Source of the DNA: Candidatus Staskawiczbacteria bacterium
GTDB taxonomy: Bacteria > Patescibacteriota > Minisyncoccia > Minisyncoccales > Staskawiczbacteraceae
Reading direction: 5' to 3'
Assembly: GCA_026395295.1 (NCBI GenBank)
Contig: JAPLYZ010000018.1
Span: 1 to 41,869, forward strand
Length of the DNA stretch: 41,869 nucleotides
Shown here: positions 34,721 to 41,869 of the stretch, piece after piece
How the letters are laid out: each line of letters begins with the position of its first letter
How positions within the stretch are numbered: position 1 is the first letter of the stretch
Program-made: the position numbers and the translations under genes
The notes under the pieces: model-generated
Seen by the model: only the letters and a program-made list of their open reading frames with translations
Database searches by the model: none
Told to the model about the DNA's origin: nothing

Positions 34721-35248
34721 ATGGTCACCTTCCATTTAAATAGTTTGCCAAAAGAGAAAAGAATTCAGATGATTGGAGAGTTTTACGACGTTATAGATAG
34801 CTTAAAAGATAGAAATGAGGTCAGGTTCTTTTTTAAAAGCTTGCTCACCGCAGATGAGATAGCAACGCTTATGCGAAGGATAGAAATCGCCGTTTTGTTA
34901 GAGGGTGGTTATAATTATAGACAAATTTATGATATTCTTAAGGTGGGTAGCGATAAAGTGTCACGCGTACAAAAATCTTTAGACCAAGACGACAGCGGGT
35001 ATAAAATTATTGTAAAAAGATTAATTGAGAACAGAAAAAGACGCTTAAAAAGAATTAAAAAAGTGGAAAAAGAAGCTACAGATGTGTCGCCTATCGGTGC
35101 GATTAAAAAGTATCCGTCGGTAAGAATTTTACCTGATTTATTGGACGCAGTCATAGAAAAATTGGAAGACGATAAAGATTTAGAAAAAGAAGCGCTTCTT
35201 TTTACGCCATCGCACGCGCCATTCGGTAACAAACGAGAAAAAAATTAA
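34721..35248 (+). CDS. TrpR-like (YerC/YecD family) DNA-binding protein, paralog 2
   Basis: MVTFHLNSLPKEKRIQMIGEFYDVIDSLKDRNEVRFFFKSLLTADEIATLMRRIEIAVLLEGGYNYRQIYDIL; closely similar to the 24429 gene. Confidence 0.85.
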   Translation: MVTFHLNSLPKEKRIQMIGEFYDVIDSLKDRNEVRFFFKSLLTADEIATLMRRIEIAVLLEGGYNYRQIYDILKVGSDKVSRVQKSLDQDDSGYKIIVKRLIENRKRRLKRIKKVEKEATDVSPIGAIKKYPSVRILPDLLDAVIEKLEDDKDLEKEALLFTPSHAPFGNKREKN

Positions 35249-35263
35249 ATAAAAAATAAAAAT

Positions 35264-35587
35264 ATGAATTTTAAGCCTAAAAGATTTAAAGTTTTTATAA
35301 CCATAATGGCGCCGAGTCTTTTTTGGTTAGCAGGCTTTTTGATTGCTTTTTTAAATAATTTTTCATTACTTTATTCAAAACCAGCCACCGTGTATATGAT
35401 AGGAAAATTTCCATTTAAGCCAAGTTGCTCCTATTTAATAGGAGGATTATGGTCGCCGGATTGCTCTATGCGAGGATTCGTTCATTCTATGTTTTTGGAA
35501 TTTCCGATTTTTTGTATATTTTTGATGATTTTAATTTATATAATTTGGAGTTTGGTTGAGAATAATAGAACTAAAATTAAAAGTTAA
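35264..35587 (+). CDS. Small two-TM hypothetical membrane protein
   Basis: 107 aa with two hydrophobic segments (FITIMAPSLFWLAGFLIAFL; FLEFPIFCIFLMILIYIIWSLV). Confidence 0.55.
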   Translation: MNFKPKRFKVFITIMAPSLFWLAGFLIAFLNNFSLLYSKPATVYMIGKFPFKPSCSYLIGGLWSPDCSMRGFVHSMFLEFPIFCIFLMILIYIIWSLVENNRTKIKS

Positions 35588-35601
35588 AAACGAAAAATTA
35601 A

Positions 35602-36621
35602 ATGGCTTACGATATTATAACATTTGGATCAGCAACGCAGGATATTCATTTGAAATCCAGGGCGTTTAAAATTTTGAAAGGTCAAAAAGATTTTTTAACA
35701 GGCGCAGGAATTTGCTTGCCTTTGGGGTCTAAAATTGATGTCCAGGATATTATTTTCACTTCCGGTGGAGGTGGGACAAACACCGCCGCTACTTTTGCAA
35801 AGCAGGGATTTAAGGTGGCTTTTTGCGGAGCAATTGGAGTTGATTCTGCCGGTTTGGAGATTGTCCGAGAATTAAAACATTTGAGGATAGACACAAAGTT
35901 TATTGTAAAGAAAAAGGAAAAGCACACCAACTATTCAATTATAATATCCAATACGGGGGAAGACAGGACAATTTTAGTTTATAGGGGAGCATCTGACGCG
36001 TTAAATGAAAAAGATATTTTGTGGAAGAAATTAAAGAAAACAAAATGGATATATTTGGCGCCCATGGCTGGAGAACAGTTAAACATCTTTGCTGATATTG
36101 TAAATTTTGCTCACGAGAATAAAATTAAGATTGCCGTTAATCCATCGGAACAGCAATTATCTTTGCCGCAGGAAAAACTGAAAGAAATTTTTCAGAAAAT
36201 TGATATTTTGTTTCTGAATCAGGAAGAAGCATCATTTCTGGCCAAGGTTCCATTTGATGACGAAAAAGGCATATTCCAAAAAATTGATGAAATCTGTTCC
36301 GGTATTGCTGTTATGACAAAAGGTGGCGAGGGGGTTGTGGTGTCTGACGGAAAATATTTATATTCGGCTTTACCGGATGCGAAAAGAAAGATCGTCGACA
36401 CAACCGGAGCAGGCGATTCTTTCGCCTCAGGATTTTTGTCTGATTATATAAGATACGACGGCGATATTGAAAAAGCGATACAATTAGGACTGGCAAATTC
36501 CGAAGCCAATTTATCAGAAATCGGCGCCAAAACAGGGCTTTTGGACAAAGACTCAAAATTTGACAGAGTAAAAGTTTTAAAGCAAGAATGCGGAGAAAAT
36601 AATTTGTGTTTGCCAAGATAA
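35602..36621 (+). CDS. PfkB-family carbohydrate kinase
   Basis: GGGGTNTAATFAKQGFKVAFCGAIGVDSAG, NQEEASFLAKV, VDTTGAGDSFASGFLS. Confidence 0.92.
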   Translation: MAYDIITFGSATQDIHLKSRAFKILKGQKDFLTGAGICLPLGSKIDVQDIIFTSGGGGTNTAATFAKQGFKVAFCGAIGVDSAGLEIVRELKHLRIDTKFIVKKKEKHTNYSIIISNTGEDRTILVYRGASDALNEKDILWKKLKKTKWIYLAPMAGEQLNIFADIVNFAHENKIKIAVNPSEQQLSLPQEKLKEIFQKIDILFLNQEEASFLAKVPFDDEKGIFQKIDEICSGIAVMTKGGEGVVVSDGKYLYSALPDAKRKIVDTTGAGDSFASGFLSDYIRYDGDIEKAIQLGLANSEANLSEIGAKTGLLDKDSKFDRVKVLKQECGENNLCLPR

Positions 36622-36730
36622 CCGCTCGGCAATAAATTTTCTGCTAACGCTCGTGTCCCGCTTCGCGGGAAACTCGCTTCGACAGGCACCTTGTGTCCTG
36701 TAATACGCTGAAAATTTACTGCCTCGTTTT
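36622..36730. repeat. Intergenic element, family member D
   Basis: CCGCTCGGCAATAAATTTTCTGCTAACGCTCGTGTCCCGCTTCGCGGGAAACTCGCTTCGACAGGCACCTTGTGTCCTGTAATACGCTGAAAATTTACTGCCTCGTTTT, directly abutting the fba ATG. Confidence 0.85.
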
Positions 36731-37597
36731 ATGAAAAATATAAAATATTATCTAGAGAAAGCACAGAAAGAGCAGTGGGCGATTGGACAGTTTAATTTTT
36801 CTGATTTTACGCAAATGAAGGCAATTGTTGAGGCCGGGGAGAAAATGAAGTCTCCGCTTATTTTGGGCACATCAGAAGGCGAAAGTAAATTTTTCGGATT
36901 GCAGGAGGCAGTGGCGTTAAGGGATGTTTTACGAAAAAAGTCCGGCTTACCGATTTTTTTAAATTTAGATCATGGAAAATCTTTTGAATATTTGAAGGAA
37001 GCTATTGATGCCGGTTACGACATGGTTCATTTAGACGGCTCAAAGTTGTCTTTAGAGGAAAACATAAAAATCACAAAGGAGGTGGTCAAATATGCCAGGA
37101 AAAAGGGGGTTACAGTTGAAGGGGAAGTTGGCAGAATAGGAAATGACGCCTCCAGACTTTATTCGGAAAAATTTGTGATAAAAGAAGAAGACTTAACAAA
37201 GCCCGAGGATGCGTTTAGATTTTTAAAAGAAACAAAAGCTGATTTATTGGCAGTAAGCATTGGTAATTTTCACGGGATTGAAATTTCCGGCATTGATCCC
37301 AATTTAAAGCTTGATGTTTTGAAAGAGGTCAGGGAAAAAATTGGTGATAAATTTTTAGTTTTGCACGGAGGGTCGGGTACGCCGGAAGAAGATATAACAG
37401 GTGCTATAAAACTCGGAATTGTTAAAATAAACATTAATACTGAATTAAGACTGGCTTTTTCCGGAAATCTTAGAAGATTTTTGAACTCTAATAAGGAGGA
37501 GATAGCCCCGTATAAATTTCTGGTGGATTCGAAGGACTCGGTTGAAAGACTAGTTGAAAGGAAGATAAATTTATTTGGTAGCGCGGATAAGGCTTAA
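36731..37597 (+). CDS. fba: Class II fructose-bisphosphate aldolase
   Basis: GQFNFSDFTQMKAIVEA, FLNLDHGKSFEYLKEAIDAGYDMVHLDGS, VEGEVGRIG, SIGNFHG, LHGGSGTPEEDI, KININTELRLAF. Confidence 0.93.
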   Translation: MKNIKYYLEKAQKEQWAIGQFNFSDFTQMKAIVEAGEKMKSPLILGTSEGESKFFGLQEAVALRDVLRKKSGLPIFLNLDHGKSFEYLKEAIDAGYDMVHLDGSKLSLEENIKITKEVVKYARKKGVTVEGEVGRIGNDASRLYSEKFVIKEEDLTKPEDAFRFLKETKADLLAVSIGNFHGIEISGIDPNLKLDVLKEVREKIGDKFLVLHGGSGTPEEDITGAIKLGIVKININTELRLAFSGNLRRFLNSNKEEIAPYKFLVDSKDSVERLVERKINLFGSADKA

Positions 37598-37658
37598 CAA
37601 CTATTTACATTTTTTAAGAAATATACTAATATACAAACATTATAAACATTATAAAAAT

Positions 37659-37868
37659 ATGGCTAAAATAAAATTAGAAAGAGAAAAGTGTATTGGATGT
37701 GGGTCTTGCGCAGCGTTATGCCCCAAGTATTTTGAAATGGCAGATGACGGCAAGTCGCACATTAAAGGCGCGGACAAAAAAGAAATAGAAGAATTAGAGG
37801 TGGCAAAATTAGAGTGCGCAGAGTCAGCCGCAGAAGCATGCCCAGCGCAGTGCATACATACATCATAA
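37659..37868 (+). CDS. 4Fe-4S ferredoxin
   Basis: REKCIGCGSCAALCPKYFEM...ESAAEACPAQCIHTS; start at ATG 37659. Confidence 0.92.
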   Translation: MAKIKLEREKCIGCGSCAALCPKYFEMADDGKSHIKGADKKEIEELEVAKLECAESAAEACPAQCIHTS

Positions 37869-37879
37869 AACATAATACA

Positions 37880-38575
37880 ATGATAAAACTTAATGCAAAA
37901 ATTAGAAAGGAGACAGGCAGGAAAACCAGAGTCCTCAAAGAATCCGGCAGAATTCCGGCGGTTGTTTATGGTCATAAAATAGAAAATGTTCCATTGGATG
38001 TTGACTACAAAGAGTTTGAAAAAATTTACAGAAAGGCAGGCGCTAACTCTTTGATTGAAATTGATGTAGACGGAAGCAAGGAAAAAAAGATTGTTTTAGT
38101 GCACGATTTTCAGAAAGATGCTGTGTCGGATAAATTTATTCATATTGATTTTTTTGAGACATCCGCCAAAGAAGAGGTTGAGGTAAAAATTCCGTTGATT
38201 TTTGAAGGGACTTCTCTTGCTGTAAAAGATCTTGGAGGAACTTTGGTCAAAAATATATCAGAATTGCAGATAAAAGCTTTGCCCCAAAATCTTCCGCATG
38301 AAATTAAAGTTTCCATTGATAAATTAAATACTTTTGAAGATCGCATTTTGGTGAAGGATCTAAATTTGCCAAAAGATGTTAAGGTTTCGGCAAAACCAGA
38401 TGAGATTGTGGCTTCTGTTGCACAGCCATCAAAAGTTGAAGAAGAACTGGCAACAGAAATTAAGGAAGAAGTTGAAAATGTTGAGAAGGTGGTGAAAGAA
38501 AAGAAAGAAAAGGACGTCGTTGAGGAAACGAAGGACGAGAAGTCCGCAGCCAAAACAGCCCCTGACAAAAAATAA
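37880..38575 (+). CDS. rplY: 50S ribosomal protein L25 (CTC family)
   Basis: LNAKIRKETGRKTRVLKESGRIPAVVYGHKIENVPLDVDYKEFEKIYRKAGANSLIEIDVDG, C-terminal TL5/CTC-like domain and charged tail. Confidence 0.93.
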   Translation: MIKLNAKIRKETGRKTRVLKESGRIPAVVYGHKIENVPLDVDYKEFEKIYRKAGANSLIEIDVDGSKEKKIVLVHDFQKDAVSDKFIHIDFFETSAKEEVEVKIPLIFEGTSLAVKDLGGTLVKNISELQIKALPQNLPHEIKVSIDKLNTFEDRILVKDLNLPKDVKVSAKPDEIVASVAQPSKVEEELATEIKEEVENVEKVVKEKKEKDVVEETKDEKSAAKTAPDKK

Positions 38576-38585
38576 CCTTGATTTA

Positions 38586-38613
38586 AAAAACTACGGAGCA
38601 ATCCGTAGTTTTT
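38586..38613 (+). terminator. Rho-independent terminator after rplY
   Basis: AAAACTACGGA-GCAA-TCCGTAGTTTTTG. Confidence 0.85.
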
Positions 38614-38633
38614 GTTTGCCCGTCGCAAATTGT

Positions 38634-38662
38634 TGACAAGGTTTATCCACCATGCTATTTTT
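38634..38662 (+). promoter_or_regulatory. Sigma70-type promoter
   Basis: TTGACA (38634-38639), 17-bp spacer, TATTTT (38657-38662). Confidence 0.65.
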
Positions 38663-38780
38663 AATTTGGTTCCTTAACAAATTCGTCAAAGCAGAGAATG
38701 GTTTATTATTGAGAAATTTTCTGTTACGACGAAACTTGGCTGCAGCAATTCAGTAAAGATTAGTTGGAAAGTGAAGCACT

Positions 38781-39146
38781 ATGAAAAAGATAACCATATC
38801 GGTCGTTTTTGCAGGCATTTTAACGATTCTGTCGCTGTCAGTTTCTGAACGAGACGGATCATTCACCGCAAGGTGGATGGGGAAGACTGACAAGGAGAGA
38901 ATCACAATGAGAGGACACATCTTTGGTCGCGGGTACCTCCGCAATGACAGTGTGTTTCCACTGGTTGTTCGCAGAGCATTGCGCAACATCCGCACCGAGA
39001 CTCAAGAGACAGAATCAATTGATACAATCAATCCGGGAAGTAAACTCCTAATTAGTTGTATCTCCCCTAACTACGCGTTTTATGTGTATAGGGGTGTCTA
39101 CAGAGACGATACATTTATGTTTTGGTTCCGTCCCCCTTCACCTTAG
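38781..39146 (+). CDS. Hypothetical small protein with N-terminal hydrophobic segment
   Basis: 121-aa ORF flanked by its own promoter and terminator; MKKITISVVFAGILTILSLSVS N-terminus. Confidence 0.55.
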   Translation: MKKITISVVFAGILTILSLSVSERDGSFTARWMGKTDKERITMRGHIFGRGYLRNDSVFPLVVRRALRNIRTETQETESIDTINPGSKLLISCISPNYAFYVYRGVYRDDTFMFWFRPPSP

Positions 39147-39171
39147 ATGGAAATGAGCTCCGTTTATATAG

Positions 39172-39204
39172 CCCGTTGTTGACGATAGTCCATCGGGTTT
39201 TTTT
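39172..39204 (+). terminator. Terminator-like hairpin with T-run
   Basis: CCCGTTG...CATCGGGTTTTTTT (6 of 7 pairs). Confidence 0.55.
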
Positions 39205-39279
39205 ATTGACTTTGAGAATGAGGAAAAATAAGATATAATGGAAACAGATAATGCGCAATAAAAGACAGTCATTTATTTT

Positions 39280-40698
39280 ATGTATTTTATGTTATTTTTC
39301 AAACAAAAATTGGCTATTTTTATTATCGCCGTGGCAATATCAATGTCGCCTGTTTTTGCGTTTGCAGACGCGCTTGGAGACCAGTGCGCGGTGATTTCTG
39401 AATCAACCACCGGATGCCCCAATATGAGTTCGGCTGACTGTAAGATTCTTTTGCAAAAATGCGCGGATTATTACGACCAGCAATCAGCTCAGCTGGCCCA
39501 GGACCTTACAAAAACATCGGCGCAGAAAAACACTTTACAAGGCGCTATTTCAAAATTGAAAAATAAAATAAAAGGTTTGGAGGCGGACATAAACCAGGGG
39601 AAAATTATGGTAAATGATTTGAATCTTCAAATATCAGACACTCAAACCTCTATAAATAAAACTTCCGCAGACATTCAGGATTCGCAAAATCAGGTCGCAA
39701 CGATTTTAAGATCTGTTTATGAAGAAGATCAGAAATCCTCATTCGTTATTTTACTTGAGGGAAATCTTTCAGATTTTTTTGGCAACTTGGCTTATTTGGA
39801 TGGTCTTAATTCAAAAGTGAGTGAACTTTTAGATAACACAAAAAATTTAAAATTATACTTGCAGGGTCAGCAGATAAAAATGAGCAACAATGTCAGTCAG
39901 CTCCAAAAAACTATAGCCCTACAAACATTGCAGAAACAACAAAACGAGCAAAACCAGCAACAGCAGAATCAGTATTTGCAACTGACCGAGGCGCAATACC
40001 AGCAACAATTAAAAGACAAACAGGCTCTGGAGGAAAAAGCGACGAAAATAAAATCAATGCTCTTTCAGGTTGCCGGCGTGGCTCAAGTGCCGACATTCGG
40101 CCAGGCTTTAGACGTGGCAAAAGCGGTTTCCAATATAGTTTCTATAAGACCCGCATTCCTATTGGCAATAATCAGCCAAGAGTCAGCTCTTGGCAAAAAT
40201 GTGGGCAAATGTTTGTTAACAGATTCAACGACAGGAGTTGGAAAAAGAATTTCTAATGGAGCTGTAGTCACAAACCTCTTGAGTCCCACAAAACAATTGC
40301 CACCATATCTTAAAATAGTAGCCTCAATTGGCAGAGATCCTTATAACTCAATATTATCTTGTCCGATCGGCAAGGGCTATGATGGAGGATCTATGGGTCC
40401 GGCTCAATTTATACCGTCCACTTGGGCTTTATTTATAGACAGATTAAAAACCTTGCTTGGTCAAACCGCAGACCCGTGGGCAATAAAGGATTCTTTTACT
40501 GCTTCGGCTCTTTACCTTTCCGATTTGGGAGCTTCCAAACAAACTACGGCAACAGAATCAGACGCCGCTTATCACTACAATGGTTCGGGCAACATGGCCA
40601 GGGTTTATTCCCGCACTGTTATGACCAGAGCCACCTGTATTCAAAACTTTATTGATAATTCAACAATGTCAACCGAGTGCCAAAATCTCATCTTTTAA
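39280..40698 (+). CDS. Secreted coiled-coil protein with lytic-transglycosylase-like C-terminal domain
   Basis: Signal peptide (LAIFIIAVAISMSPVFAFADA), long Gln/Lys-rich coiled coil, then FLLAIISQESALG...GSMGPAQFIPSTW...AYHYNGSG. Confidence 0.82.
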   Translation: MYFMLFFKQKLAIFIIAVAISMSPVFAFADALGDQCAVISESTTGCPNMSSADCKILLQKCADYYDQQSAQLAQDLTKTSAQKNTLQGAISKLKNKIKGLEADINQGKIMVNDLNLQISDTQTSINKTSADIQDSQNQVATILRSVYEEDQKSSFVILLEGNLSDFFGNLAYLDGLNSKVSELLDNTKNLKLYLQGQQIKMSNNVSQLQKTIALQTLQKQQNEQNQQQQNQYLQLTEAQYQQQLKDKQALEEKATKIKSMLFQVAGVAQVPTFGQALDVAKAVSNIVSIRPAFLLAIISQESALGKNVGKCLLTDSTTGVGKRISNGAVVTNLLSPTKQLPPYLKIVASIGRDPYNSILSCPIGKGYDGGSMGPAQFIPSTWALFIDRLKTLLGQTADPWAIKDSFTASALYLSDLGASKQTTATESDAAYHYNGSGNMARVYSRTVMTRATCIQNFIDNSTMSTECQNLIF

Positions 40699-41509
40699 AA
40701 GCTTTTATTACTGGTTCTAAATCGCCATCAACGATAGTTTCAAGATTGTGCCAACTCTTTTCTATACGGTGGTCTGTGATTCTGTTCTGCGGGTAGTTAT
40801 ATGTGCGGATTTTTTCAGATCTTTTTGCCCAACCAATTTGGTCCCTTCTTTCAGCGGTCAATTTTGATAAATCAGATTCTTCCTGGCGCCTTAAAAGTCT
40901 TGCAGCCAAAAGAGTTAAAGCAGTTTCTTTATTTGATAATTGGTTTCTTTCCGACTGGCAGGTAACAACAAGTCCGGTTGGTTTATGGACAATTCTAATG
41001 GCAGATTCTGTTTTGTTAACATACTGTCCGCCGGGCCCCGAAGATTTATATGTTGAAATTTCCAAATCAGCCGGAGATATGTTTATCTCTGTTTTTTTTG
41101 GTTTTAGCAAAACAGCCACGGTTGCGGTTGAAGTGTGAACTCTTCCTTGTTTTTCGGTTTTAGGAATTCTTTGAACCCGGTGCACTCCGCCTTCGTTTTG
41201 CAATTCGTCATAAACGCCGGCGCCCGAGAGTTCAAAAACAATTTCTTTGTACCCACCAATTGAAGAATTATTTGAATCTAGCACTCTTTCTTTCCAGCCT
41301 TTTGTTTGTCCATATCTTGAATACATTCTGTATAAATCTCGAGCAAACAAACCAGCCTCGTCACCTCCTGTGCCCGCGCGTATCTCAAGAATAACCGATT
41401 GTTTTTCTCCGCCGGCTTGTCTCGCCGAAGCTTCAGCGGAGGCGGAAGCCTGTTCTTCTGCGTATTTTTTCCAGTCCTCGGCAGTAAATTTTGAGAAATC
41501 TTCTTCCAT
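40688..41509 (-). CDS. prfA: Peptide chain release factor 1, short form lacking the usual N-terminal domain
   Basis: LEIRAGTGGDEAGLFARDLYRMY, HRVQRIPKTEKQGRVHTSTATVAVL, SSGPGGQYVNKTESAIRI (GGQ), RTYNYPQNRITDHRI. 273 aa. Confidence 0.9.
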   Translation of the reverse strand: MEEDFSKFTAEDWKKYAEEQASASAEASARQAGGEKQSVILEIRAGTGGDEAGLFARDLYRMYSRYGQTKGWKERVLDSNNSSIGGYKEIVFELSGAGVYDELQNEGGVHRVQRIPKTEKQGRVHTSTATVAVLLKPKKTEINISPADLEISTYKSSGPGGQYVNKTESAIRIVHKPTGLVVTCQSERNQLSNKETALTLLAARLLRRQEESDLSKLTAERRDQIGWAKRSEKIRTYNYPQNRITDHRIEKSWHNLETIVDGDLEPVIKAFKR

Positions 41510-41593
41510 ATCAAAATAATAGCACGAAGTATTGCAATTTGCAAAAAAGTTTGTTATTATGTTTGATATAACTAAAAATTATAAATAACAAAT

Positions 41594-41848
41594 ATGAAAC
41601 AAGGAATACATCCCAAATATTATCCAAAAGCAAATGTCCGCTGCGCATGCGGAAATGTTTTTACCGTTGGCTCAACAAAAGAATTTATAGAGACAGAGGT
41701 TTGCGCCAAGTGCCATCCTTTTTACACAAAACAGGAAAAGGTTATGGATACATTGGGAAGAGTTCAGAAATTCAAAGAGAGAGCCGGAAAGAAATCAACA
41801 ACTGTTAAGAGAGTTAAGAATCCAAGAGCTAAAGCAGAAAAAAAATAA
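41594..41848 (+). CDS. rpmE: 50S ribosomal protein L31
   Basis: MKQGIHPKYYPKANVRCACGNVFTVGSTKEFIETEVCAKCHPFYTKQEKVMDTLGRVQKFKERAG. Confidence 0.95.
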   Translation: MKQGIHPKYYPKANVRCACGNVFTVGSTKEFIETEVCAKCHPFYTKQEKVMDTLGRVQKFKERAGKKSTTVKRVKNPRAKAEKK

Positions 41849-41869
41849 TCAAAAAGAAGTAAAGCAACT

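Noticed and set aside
37621-37658. AACATTATA direct repeat before ferredoxin as a regulatory iteron
   Set aside because: Only two short AT-rich units; not distinguishable from chance in AT-rich DNA.
39911-40120. Antisense ORF over the coiled-coil region
   Set aside because: Arises from the Gln/Lys-rich coiled-coil coding repeat; no independent support.
447-41848. UGA recoding (code 25 as in SR1/Gracilibacteria)
   Set aside because: Several conserved genes end naturally at TGA (e.g. proS, the MBL gene, grx) and I saw no in-frame TGA inside intact conserved proteins.

Overview
The window looks like a compact, AT-rich bacterial chromosome segment, probably Candidate Phyla Radiation/Patescibacteria (inferred from gene content, minimal intergenic spacing and divergent short proteins; not proven). 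Almost all genes are on the + strand. Housekeeping genes: murA, two mreB paralogs, a clamp-loader subunit, frr, rseP, proS, gatC, gatA, a divergent ftsZ, galU, trxB, eno, gpm, gap, pduL, ackA, ppsA, a pfkB-family kinase, fba, ferredoxin, rplY, prfA and rpmE. A GC-richer pyrF-pyrE pair is also present. The most interesting signals are not ordinary genes. (1) Short palindromic or repeat-like DNA pieces sit in frame inside conserved genes (proS, gatA twice, eno, ackA; possibly the PD-(D/E)XK nuclease, prfA and the murA catalytic loop). (2) A family of four intergenic elements with CGCTCGGCA...TGCCTCGCTTC ends and covarying stems fills stop-to-start gaps before frr, rseP, a DUF167 gene and fba. 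(3) A roughly 600-nt, highly structured, apparently noncoding RNA locus lies at about 12.4-13.05 kb, with long-range helices and a possible mutually exclusive pairing. It is followed by a strong promoter, a broken tRNA-Ile copy and the intact tRNA-Ile(GAT). (4) Two TrpR-like paralogs each have a perfect inverted repeat just before the start codon. No database search or folding program was run. All calls come from reading the sequence and recalling family motifs.
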